Positions 7,729-15,731 of a stretch of 64,000 nucleotides of DNA are shown here, piece after piece; the stretch's first letter is position 1, and each line of letters begins with the position of its first letter. The DNA is from Flavobacteriaceae bacterium PS02337 (GTDB lineage: Bacteria > Bacteroidota > Bacteroidia > Flavobacteriales > Flavobacteriaceae), in assembly GCA_029959285.1 (NCBI GenBank), contig JASCOE010000014.1, positions 61,986 through 125,985 on the forward strand. The letters run 5' to 3'. The translations under genes and the position numbers were made by a program. The notes beneath the pieces were generated by a model that did no database searches, was not told the origin of the DNA, and was given only the letters and a program-made list of their open reading frames with translations.

Positions 7729-8541
7729 ATGAAACTAAATATTTTAAAAACTGCTGTAGTTTTGGCTTTGGCACTTGTTTTGTCAAATTGCGGAAAAGAT
7801 AAAAAAAACGATCCGCATTTTATTAAAGTTGGAGTGGCAGCCGGACCAGAATTAAAAGTGGCAGAAGCTGCTAAAAAAGTTGCGAAAGAAAAATTCGGAT
7901 TGGAAGTAGAATTGGTATCGTTTAACGATTATGTGATTCCAAATGAAGCTTTAAGTCAAGGCGATATCGATGCAAATGCTTTTCAGCACAAACCATACAT
8001 GGACGAGCAATCGAAACAACGTGGTTATAAATTAGCGATTATCGGAAAAACATTTGTTTATCCAATTGCGGGTTATTCAAAAAAAATAAAAAATCTTTCT
8101 GAATTGAAAAACGAAAGCACGATTATTATTCCAAATGACCCAACAAACGGCGGACGTTCTTTATTGCTTTTACAAAAAAATGGTTTGTTGAAATTGAAAG
8201 ATGGAGTTGGTTTATTGCCAAAAGTAACGGACATTGTAAGTAATCCTAAAAACTTAAAAATCTTAGAATTAGAAGCGCCTCAATTGCCTAGAGCTTTAGA
8301 CGATGCAAATGTTTCAATCGCGATTATCAATAATACATTTGCTTCTCAAGCAGGATTAGTTCCTTCTCGCGATGCATTATTTGTTGAAGATAAAGAATCT
8401 CCATATGTAAATTTGGTTGTAAGTCGTGAAGACAATAAAAATGAAGAAAAAGTAAAACAGTTTTTGCAAGCTTTTCAATCTCCAGAAGTAGAAAAAGCTG
8501 CCGAAGTAGAATTTAAAGGCGGAGCTGTAAAAGGCTGGTAA
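7729..8541 (+). CDS. metQ: methionine-binding lipoprotein MetQ
   Basis: 270 residues of the NlpA/MetQ family. The signal peptide ends in a lipobox-like LVLSNC, so the mature protein is anchored through Cys22. The body carries family features such as KVGVAAGPELKVAE, ALSQGDIDANAFQHKPY and a near-C-terminal substrate-binding region (NTFASQAGL). It captures methionine in the periplasm and delivers it to MetNI. A terminator follows 18 bp after the stop. Confidence 0.94.
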   Translation: MKLNILKTAVVLALALVLSNCGKDKKNDPHFIKVGVAAGPELKVAEAAKKVAKEKFGLEVELVSFNDYVIPNEALSQGDIDANAFQHKPYMDEQSKQRGYKLAIIGKTFVYPIAGYSKKIKNLSELKNESTIIIPNDPTNGGRSLLLLQKNGLLKLKDGVGLLPKVTDIVSNPKNLKILELEAPQLPRALDDANVSIAIINNTFASQAGLVPSRDALFVEDKESPYVNLVVSREDNKNEEKVKQFLQAFQSPEVEKAAEVEFKGGAVKGW

Positions 8542-8558
8542 AACAATGCTTTAAGTAT

Positions 8559-8590
8559 AAAAAAACAGGGACTTTGATCCCTGTTTTTTT
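8559..8590 (+). terminator. Rho-independent terminator after metQ
   Basis: AAAAAACAGGGA and TCCCTGTTTTTT form a perfect stem around CTTTGA with a T-run. It ends the metNIQ unit and, being symmetrical, can also serve the convergent gene at 8592. Confidence 0.85.
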
Positions 8591-8591
8591 G

Positions 8592-9071
8592 TTATGTAAT
8601 GTATGCTTTTGTAACAATAACCAGAAGCATGGTAATAAAATATAATAATGTTGCTACAAGAGCAAAAATAATATGGGCAAAGAACAACTGAATATAATAA
8701 CCTTTAAAATCAATTGGGGTCTGATATCGGGTTATTTTAAAAATAAATACCCAGCCGATTATTCCAATTCCACCGCTGATAATTCCCAGTAAGAGAGCAC
8801 TTAGCAGTGAAACCGATAGAATATCCTTCGCCCATACTACATGATATACTACAACGAATAAAAATCCAATTAGAAAATGAAGCATCCAGCCTAATTTTCT
8901 TTTCAAACCTACAGAAAGATTGATGTTAAATTCACCAAATAATGTACATAACAATACAGGCTCTTTATAAAGTTTTTGAAATTTTTTAGAGACAAAATAG
9001 CTAAACCAAGTCATAGCAGATGTTGCACCAATTGAAATTAAAATTAATTGTACTATTAGATATGGGTCCAT
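8592..9071 (-). CDS. hypothetical membrane protein, four TM segments
   Basis: 159 residues. Hydrophobic stretches lie near residues 5-27, 62-80, 86-110 and 130-155, so it is an inner-membrane protein. A charged cytoplasmic-type stretch (SKKFQKLYKEP) follows the first segment. I recognise no family and no catalytic motif. It is transcribed alone, convergent with metNIQ, with no clear functional link. Confidence 0.6.
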   Translation of the reverse strand: MDPYLIVQLILISIGATSAMTWFSYFVSKKFQKLYKEPVLLCTLFGEFNINLSVGLKRKLGWMLHFLIGFLFVVVYHVVWAKDILSVSLLSALLLGIISGGIGIIGWVFIFKITRYQTPIDFKGYYIQLFFAHIIFALVATLLYFITMLLVIVTKAYIT

Positions 9072-9222
9072 TACAAAATATTTTTAATCCTTTCAAAGTT
9101 AAAATATAATTGTAATATAATACTTATAATCATATGTTTTTTAGTTATATAATTATAAGAATGTTAAGATTTTGTGTGTTATTTATTTTTGATTATTTAA
9201 CTCTTTTTAAAGGTTTTGATAA

Positions 9223-10710
9223 TCAGTTGTTTATGGTTATTAATTCTAAACACTCACTCAAAATAGAAACCGCTTTTTCCATTTCTTCTTTTTCTAAATG
9301 TCCAAATCCTAAACGTGTGGCAGTCAAGTTTTTGGTTTGATATAAAATCGTTTTTGGCAGAAATAAATCATGATAGGCACATTCTTTTTGAAATTGAATA
9401 AGATTGAAATTATCCAGCCATTCAACCCAAATTGCTAATCCTCTTGGCGGAATTTTAAACTTAATTTTACCTTTTAATTTTTCATTCAAAAGCGAAGCAA
9501 AATAATCTCGGCGTTCTTTGTAGATTTTTTTGTTTTTTTTAGAAAGTCGGTGCACTTCGCCTTCCGTAATCCATTCAGTTAGAACTTGTTCTTTCAAAAA
9601 GTCAATACCAGGTTCGAGAATGTTTTGATGTTTTTCTAATTCTTTAATAAATTCAGAAGGAGCAGCGACAAAACCATAACTGAAGCCTGACGGAAGTGAT
9701 TTCCCAAAAGATCCAATATAAACCACTTTTTGGTTAGAATCGAAAGCCGCCAAAGGTAAAACGGGATTGTTATCGTAATGAAAATCAAAATCGTAATCGT
9801 CTTCCAAAATCAAAAAACCATATTGATTGGCTAATTCTAAAACTTCCATTCTTTTTTTCGCGCTAAGCGGAATTGTTGTTGGATAATGATAATTGGAAGT
9901 AAGATACAACATTCTGATTTTCGAATTTTCACAGATTTCTTTCAACTTTTTGGTATCAATTCCATCTTCATTTACAGGAACAGAAATAATCTGCGCACCC
10001 GTATTCGTCAGTGTCATATTTGACATATAATAACCTGGCGAAGCCACAACAACTTTATCACCAGAAGCAATAAGTACTTTTGTAACCAAATACAAACTGA
10101 TTTCGTGACTGCTCGTTGTCAGTAAATTGGAAGTCGAAATACGAATGCCACGAGTAAGATTTAAATAATTAGAAAAATGAGTTTTAAAATTAGAATGCGA
10201 ACGCAACTGAATCTGTTCGTAGGTTTTAGAACTTTTTCTTCTTTTTAATTTAGAAACATATAATCTGGCTAAAACATCGGTTTGAACCAATCTCCAATCG
10301 GGCATTCCGTCATTAAATTGAAAAGGCAAATTACTCGTTTCTATCGGATTTTCTAAAATAGTTGATTTTTGAAAGCTAAAACCAATATTGTTTTCAGATG
10401 TATTTTGTTCTTTTGAAACAGGAAATTCTGCTTTACTTTTTTGCTGTGATAAAATAAAAGTTCCTTTATTTGGAAGTGTTTCAATCCATCCTTGCGATTC
10501 TAAATCTTGAAAAGCTTTGATTAAAGTATTCCTATTGACGTCTAATACTTTACATAATATACGGGTTCCGGGAAGTTTTGTTCCTTCGGGAAGAAATCCA
10601 GTTTGAATGGCTTTAATAAATTCAAAAACAATCTGAAGATAAATTGCCGTATTTTGTTCTGGTTTTAAATGAATAAAACTTCTAAAAGGAATTTCAACCG
10701 GACTATCCAT
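9223..10710 (-). CDS. MocR/PdxR-type regulator (GntR winged helix fused to aminotransferase fold)
   Basis: About 495 residues from the chosen start MDSPVEIPFRSF. The same frame extends 23 codons further up (to 10779), but that would run through the divergent promoter region. Residues about 15-85 form a GntR winged helix (GTKLPGTRILCKVLDVNRNT). The rest is an aspartate-aminotransferase fold with ILEDDYDFDFHYDN and the PLP lysine in GSFGKSLPSG. Relatives (PdxR, GabR) sense PLP or a PLP adduct. It is divergent from the TonB receptor at 10781, which is the natural candidate target. Confidence 0.88.
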   Translation of the reverse strand: MDSPVEIPFRSFIHLKPEQNTAIYLQIVFEFIKAIQTGFLPEGTKLPGTRILCKVLDVNRNTLIKAFQDLESQGWIETLPNKGTFILSQQKSKAEFPVSKEQNTSENNIGFSFQKSTILENPIETSNLPFQFNDGMPDWRLVQTDVLARLYVSKLKRRKSSKTYEQIQLRSHSNFKTHFSNYLNLTRGIRISTSNLLTTSSHEISLYLVTKVLIASGDKVVVASPGYYMSNMTLTNTGAQIISVPVNEDGIDTKKLKEICENSKIRMLYLTSNYHYPTTIPLSAKKRMEVLELANQYGFLILEDDYDFDFHYDNNPVLPLAAFDSNQKVVYIGSFGKSLPSGFSYGFVAAPSEFIKELEKHQNILEPGIDFLKEQVLTEWITEGEVHRLSKKNKKIYKERRDYFASLLNEKLKGKIKFKIPPRGLAIWVEWLDNFNLIQFQKECAYHDLFLPKTILYQTKNLTATRLGFGHLEKEEMEKAVSILSECLELITINN

Positions 10711-10780
10711 AATTATAAAACTGGTATACTTTGTTAGTACGGCAAGGTAATACTTTTGCCAAAAAAAATAGTAAACCAAA

Positions 10781-12643
10781 ATGAAAAAAATCTACTTTGC
10801 TGTCTTTACAGTAATTTGTACCAATTTTTACGCACAGACCAAAAAAGATTCCATCAACCAAATGGACGAGGTTGTAATTAATGAAAATCGCTTCAGTACG
10901 CCAATTTCTAAACAAAATAGGAATGTGTATGTTATTTCTAGCGAAACGATTAAAAAACTGCCAGGAAGAACGCTTCAAGAAGTTTTGCAATACGCTAACG
11001 GAGTAGATATTAGACAAAGAGGACCGTTTGGAACTCAAGCTGATATTAGTGTTGATGGCGGAAGTTTTGAGCAAACTGTTGTTCTTTTAAACGGAGCAAA
11101 AGTTATCGATTCGCAAACGGCACATAATATGTTAAACTTACCTCTTCCGGTTGAAGTTATTGAAAGAATAGAGATTGTTCATGGACCGGCTGCAAGAACG
11201 TACGGAATCAACAGTTTAACTGGAGCAATCAATATTATCACTAAAAAGCCAACCGATTCTGGATTTTTAGTTAGCACATACGCTGGTTCTAATTTCGAAA
11301 AAGATACTCAAGAAACGGGAGATACTTTTTATGGAACGGGCGTTCAGGCGGGAGCTGTTTTAGGAAAAGAAAAGCAACAGCATTTGATTTTTGCTTCGCA
11401 TGATAAAAGCAACGGATACCGTTACAATACGGCTTTCGAAAACAATAAAATTTTCTACCAAGGAAATGTACAGATCAACGATTCTAATGAAATTTTAGCT
11501 TCTGCGGGTTACATCAACAACGGATTTGGTGCCAACGGATTTTACGCTGCGCCTGGCGATCGAAATTCTACAGAAATTGTACAAACTACTTTTGCTAATA
11601 TTCAATCGAAACATTCTATTACAGATAGTTGGAAAATTATGCCGAGAGTAACGTACAGATACAATTATGATGATTATCGTTATTTAGGAAACTCAAATTT
11701 AGCAGTTGGAAGAAGTCAGCATTATACTAATTCTATTGCAGCAGAATTGAATTCGACTGTAAAATTATCTAAAGGTGAAATTGGTTTTGGTGCTGAATTT
11801 AGAAATGAAAATATTCACTCTTCTAATATTGGAGATCACGATCGCGATAACGTTGGTTTGTATGCAGAATACAGAACGAGTTTCTTCGAAAAATTAGACA
11901 TTAATTTAGGGACTTATTTGAATTACAATTCAGATTACAAATGGCAGATTTATCCAGGAATTGATGCGAGTTATGCGATTACAGATGCTTTTAAAATTAT
12001 CGGAAATGTGGGAACAAGCCAGAGAATTCCATCTTTTACAGATTTGTATTTGAAGCAGACAGGAAATATTGGAAACGTAGATTTAGATTCTGAAAATGCT
12101 TTTCAGAGTGAAATCGGATTTAAATACAATAAAAAAGCATTGAGTTTGAACGCGAATTATTTCTACAGAAAAATTGACAATTATATCGATTGGATGCGTA
12201 ATGCAACAACGGTGCCTTGGCAAAGTCAGAACACTGGAGATTTAAACACAAACGGAATTAATCTTCGTGGAACTTACAGATTTGATTTTTCTAAAGATTC
12301 GAGATTGAATATTCTTTTAGGATACACGTATTTAGATTCTGAATTTAAAAGTGCTCGTACAGAAATCTATTCAAAATATGCTATTTCTTCTTTAAAACAT
12401 CAAGTTACAAATACGATAGATTATCAGTTTAAAGATTTTTCTATTTTATTTGCAACACGTTTTAACGAAAGAATTACAGGGCCTTCTTATTGGGTAAATG
12501 ATTTTAGAGTAAGTCAAAGCATTCATAAATTTACAATTTTCTTAGATGCTCAAAATATTTTTAATGCCACTTATTATGAAGTTGGAGCAGTGCCATTACC
12601 TTCAAGATGGTTTACTTTGGGAGTGAAATTGGTTACTTTTTAA
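10781..12643 (+). CDS. TonB-dependent outer-membrane receptor (BtuB/FepA-like)
   Basis: 620 residues. Signal peptide to about residue 19 (ICTNFYAQ). A TonB-box-like stretch (MDEVVINENR) precedes the plug domain (about residues 45-160), which shows LPGRTLQEVLQYANGVDIRQ and the plug end GPAARTYGINSLTGAINI. The remaining roughly 450 residues form the 22-strand barrel, ending in an aromatic-rich terminus (WFTLGVKLVTF). It lacks the N-terminal carboxypeptidase-like domain of SusC proteins, so it is more like vitamin or metal-chelate receptors. The substrate is unknown. The divergent PLP-binding regulator hints at a vitamin-related ligand, which is inference. Confidence 0.88.
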   Translation: MKKIYFAVFTVICTNFYAQTKKDSINQMDEVVINENRFSTPISKQNRNVYVISSETIKKLPGRTLQEVLQYANGVDIRQRGPFGTQADISVDGGSFEQTVVLLNGAKVIDSQTAHNMLNLPLPVEVIERIEIVHGPAARTYGINSLTGAINIITKKPTDSGFLVSTYAGSNFEKDTQETGDTFYGTGVQAGAVLGKEKQQHLIFASHDKSNGYRYNTAFENNKIFYQGNVQINDSNEILASAGYINNGFGANGFYAAPGDRNSTEIVQTTFANIQSKHSITDSWKIMPRVTYRYNYDDYRYLGNSNLAVGRSQHYTNSIAAELNSTVKLSKGEIGFGAEFRNENIHSSNIGDHDRDNVGLYAEYRTSFFEKLDINLGTYLNYNSDYKWQIYPGIDASYAITDAFKIIGNVGTSQRIPSFTDLYLKQTGNIGNVDLDSENAFQSEIGFKYNKKALSLNANYFYRKIDNYIDWMRNATTVPWQSQNTGDLNTNGINLRGTYRFDFSKDSRLNILLGYTYLDSEFKSARTEIYSKYAISSLKHQVTNTIDYQFKDFSILFATRFNERITGPSYWVNDFRVSQSIHKFTIFLDAQNIFNATYYEVGAVPLPSRWFTLGVKLVTF

Positions 12644-12660
12644 GTTTAAAATAAAGATCA

Positions 12661-12698
12661 AAAAAAGGGGAAGATGTACTAAATCTTCCCCTTTTTTT
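12661..12698. terminator. bidirectional terminator
   Basis: AAAAAGGGGAAGAT and ATCTTCCCCTTTTT form a perfect 14-bp stem with A- and T-runs on both sides, between two convergent genes (TonB receptor and subtilase). Confidence 0.88.
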
Positions 12699-12714
12699 AT
12701 TCAAAATGGATTGC

Positions 12715-14430
12715 TTATCTCTTCTGTTTACTAATTTTTTCTGCCAGTTGCATCGCATTATAAACATTCAAAACTTTTCCGGTTTTAGATAATTGTGAAA
12801 AAGGGACTTTTTTGTCAGTTGTTCCAGGAAGCAGAACATCAATAGTGTATGAAGTGCCAGAATCAAGAATGATTTGTTTTACTTCTTTGACGTTCAAATT
12901 CGGATAATACATCCAAATTAAAGCGGCAGTACCAGAAACCATTGGAGCTGAAAATGAAGTTCCAGAGTCGAATTTATATCTATTTCCTGCGCCAGTTGTG
13001 TAAATATCTTCGCCAGGGGCAAATAAATCTACATTTTGTTTTCCATAATTTGAAAATTCAGAAACCAAACCTGCTCCAAAATTCTGAGTTATAGATCCAA
13101 CAGTAATAAAATTATCACCTATTTCTGTGGTTTCATCGTAATTTAAATCATTAGGAAAAGTAATGTTTTTATCTAAATCTTCAGAATCATTTCCAGCACT
13201 GTGCACAAGAAGAACATTATGTTTCTCTGCATATTTAAAAGCATCAATTACCCAATCGCGATGCATTGAAAATTCTTTTCCAAAAGACATATTAATAACT
13301 TTTGCACCATTATCTACAGCATATCTAACAGCCATTGCTATATCTTTATCGTGCTCATCACCAGAAGGAGAAATATTTAGAGGCATAATTTTAGCGTCTG
13401 TCATTCCTCTTATTCCTTTATTGTTATATCTATTGGCAGCCAAAATACCAGAAACCATTGTGTTGTGATCTTGAATGGTTCTAATTCCTTCAATAGTATT
13501 ACTGATTTTATTATTTCCGTATCCTTTTTCTAATATTTCAGGATTATCTGCAATAGATAATCTTTCGTTGTAATTGATGTTTAGATTTTTGTTTAGAACA
13601 GAGTCCAATTGAGTTTCCTTATCTTTTACATCTTCAAAAGTTTTTTCACCAACGTCTAAGTTAACCATCATATACTTTATAAGCGCGGCTAAGTCTTTGT
13701 CATTGTCATTACGCATTTGGCGATATGTTTTATCATTAATCTTATACTTTTTGTACATGCTGTCAAGCTGATTATAAGTATAATTTTCCTTTGGAAAATA
13801 GTATTTTAAAGTGTCTTTTATAAGAGGGTAAATTGCCACACTATGTTGTAATGATTTATACCAATTACCATAATATTTGATTTTTTCATTATAAACTTTT
13901 GATGCACGTTGATATTCTCTGAATTTATAAATGTCTTTAGGATCAATTTGAGATTCTGTTTTATCCTTAAAAAGTGGTCCCCATTTTTCTACAATACGAA
14001 CATATTCATATCTGTTCCAAACGACATAAGCACCGCTTTTTGTACCTGTAAAACTCCATCCATTAATGTCATCGATATAACCATTGTGATCATCATCAAT
14101 ACCATTATTTGGAATTTCTTTGGTATTAGTCCAAATTATTCCTTGTAAATCTTCATGCTTTAAATCGATTTGTGTATCAATTACAGCAATGATTAACTTT
14201 TTGTTTTTGGGTTTCTTTTTATTTTGAAGATACCATTTATCAAGAGAAATTCCGGGAATACTATCCGTTTGAAAATCTTTATATTGCCACGTTTGCTTTG
14301 TAGTCAGATTTGAATTTTCTGTAGAAGATTTTACAAGATTTTGATCTGTAGGTTTTGTTGATTTACAGCTTACGAAAATTATAAAAGAGAAAAATAAAGT
14401 ATAAAATAGCGGTTTTATTTTTTGGCGCAT
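12715..14430 (-). CDS. subtilisin-like (S8) serine protease lipoprotein
   Basis: 571 residues. The N-terminal signal ends at IIFVSC, so Cys22 is probably lipidated. The catalytic triad is visible: D85 in IAVIDTQID, H322 in DHNTMVSG and S492 in SGTSFSAPMVSG. The D-to-H distance (about 235 residues) is far greater than in ordinary subtilisins because of a charged, Lys/Tyr/Asp-rich insertion. After the aspartate, IDDDHNGYIDDINGWSF is typical of Bacteroidetes S8 peptidases and probably binds calcium. The role is proteolysis at the cell envelope; the substrate is unknown. Confidence 0.9.
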   Translation of the reverse strand: MRQKIKPLFYTLFFSFIIFVSCKSTKPTDQNLVKSSTENSNLTTKQTWQYKDFQTDSIPGISLDKWYLQNKKKPKNKKLIIAVIDTQIDLKHEDLQGIIWTNTKEIPNNGIDDDHNGYIDDINGWSFTGTKSGAYVVWNRYEYVRIVEKWGPLFKDKTESQIDPKDIYKFREYQRASKVYNEKIKYYGNWYKSLQHSVAIYPLIKDTLKYYFPKENYTYNQLDSMYKKYKINDKTYRQMRNDNDKDLAALIKYMMVNLDVGEKTFEDVKDKETQLDSVLNKNLNINYNERLSIADNPEILEKGYGNNKISNTIEGIRTIQDHNTMVSGILAANRYNNKGIRGMTDAKIMPLNISPSGDEHDKDIAMAVRYAVDNGAKVINMSFGKEFSMHRDWVIDAFKYAEKHNVLLVHSAGNDSEDLDKNITFPNDLNYDETTEIGDNFITVGSITQNFGAGLVSEFSNYGKQNVDLFAPGEDIYTTGAGNRYKFDSGTSFSAPMVSGTAALIWMYYPNLNVKEVKQIILDSGTSYTIDVLLPGTTDKKVPFSQLSKTGKVLNVYNAMQLAEKISKQKR

Positions 14431-14588
14431 ACTTTTTTGAGGTTATTACGAATTGGAAATAAATGTCTTTGGTTCTACAAAGAAAATACTTACGAATTGA
14501 ATAATCAACTAAAAACTAAAAAGTATGTAAAATTTGACAAAAAATAAATTACTGCTAAAATAATTTAATGTAATTCAGCTTGATTTTT

Positions 14589-15335
14589 TTACCAGCTTCC
14601 TTGAAGTCCTTCTTTTAAAGCGCTGTTATATTTCTCTAAATCAAAAGTATATAAATCTGGCGCTTTGTGTGCACCGCCTTTTCTAGATTCATCTAATTTG
14701 GTTAGAATGTCGTAGCGAAGAATTTTTCGATAAAAATTTCCTCTATTTAATTTCTTCCCCAAAATACCTTCATATAATTTTTGAAGTTCTGGCATTGTAA
14801 ATTTCTCAGGCAACAAATTATAACCAATTGGATGATTGTTTAATTGTTCGCGAAGTGTCATCAAAGCTTTATCAAAAATAGTTCGGTGATCCATCATAAA
14901 AGCTGGAAGATTTTCTATCGAATGCCATTTCACAGCGCTAGAAAATTCGTCAATATCCATTTTTACCTGACCGTGTTCTGCTAAAGCGTAATATCCGATA
15001 GAAATAAAACGCTGTTTGTGCCACATATTATCGTCGTAATCTTGAAAAGCAAACTCAGAACGGTTTAAATTTCCAAAAGTATAAAACTGCTGCAGGTAAA
15101 TATTTTCTGTTCCCGTTCTGTCTTTTAAGATGCGAATTGCGGCATCGTCTACATTTTCAACCTTTTCGACATAACCTCCCGGAAGTCCCCATTCTTCGCG
15201 ATCTTTTAGTTTTAAAAGCAAAACCTGAAGCTCATTTTCGTGAAAACTGAAAATGACACAGTCAATAGAAAGTGTTGGAATATACTTTTCCCAAGACTCT
15301 TCAGAACGTTTTTCGAGTAGCTTTTTAAATTCCAT
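14589..15335 (-). CDS. Nudix-domain transcriptional regulator (NrtR/AraR-like) of sugar genes
   Basis: 248 residues. Residues about 20-150 form a Nudix fold (EEWGLPGGYVEKVENVDDAAIR). The Nudix box GX5EX7REUXEEXGU is incomplete: the segment reads RILKDRTG, without the catalytic REXXEE acids, so hydrolysis is unlikely. Residues about 155-245 form a winged-helix domain (FTMPELQKLYEGILGKKLNRGNFYRK), as in NrtR and in the Bacteroides arabinose regulator AraR. It is divergent from a TonB receptor and two GH3 enzymes and probably represses them until it binds a sugar-derived ligand. Confidence 0.85.
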   Translation of the reverse strand: MEFKKLLEKRSEESWEKYIPTLSIDCVIFSFHENELQVLLLKLKDREEWGLPGGYVEKVENVDDAAIRILKDRTGTENIYLQQFYTFGNLNRSEFAFQDYDDNMWHKQRFISIGYYALAEHGQVKMDIDEFSSAVKWHSIENLPAFMMDHRTIFDKALMTLREQLNNHPIGYNLLPEKFTMPELQKLYEGILGKKLNRGNFYRKILRYDILTKLDESRKGGAHKAPDLYTFDLEKYNSALKEGLQGSW

Positions 15336-15674
15336 GAGGGTACAATTAATTTCAAATTTAAACTTTTTAATAGTTACGAGTCAAATCGCTTCAGTTTTTT
15401 CTGATGTTTTTATTAGCATCACAAAAAAATCATAAAAGGTGATATTTTATTTTTCATAGACTTTCTTCCAATTTGATAATTCAATTATTTATAACCTCTT
15501 TTTTTCAATAATTACAGGACTTTACGCAAACGAGGTAGTAAAATTTAAGTGTGAATTTGATAATTCAGGCAGATCTTCTTGTTTGTTGTTTTTATGGAAT
15601 TTATAGCTGGGTTTTAATGCGATATTAAAAATTATAACATCAATTATTTGTTGATATGAAAAATAGTATTTAAT

Positions 15675-15713
15675 ATTGCTTCATTATGAAGCAATGAAAA
15701 TTTCATAATGAAA
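15675..15713 (+). promoter_or_regulatory. tandem TTCATnATGAA palindromes (candidate operator)
   Basis: ATTGCTTCAT-T-ATGAAGCAAT (15675-15695) is a perfect 21-bp palindrome. TTTCAT-A-ATGAAA (15701-15713) is a second one with the same TTCATnATGAA core. Their centres are 22 bp apart, two helical turns. They lie 19-57 bp before the TonB receptor start and about 340 bp from the divergent Nudix regulator, which is the likely binder. Confidence 0.65.
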
Positions 15714-15731
15714 ACCTAACTTAAACTACTC

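Noticed and set aside
9134-9340. 68-codon plus-strand frame
   Set aside because: It overlaps the end of the MocR gene on the opposite strand and has no homologous features.
10711-10779. Upstream extension of the MocR regulator to a Met at 10779
   Set aside because: It would leave one base between divergent genes and place the promoters inside coding sequence; MDSPVEIPF at 10710 fits the family start.
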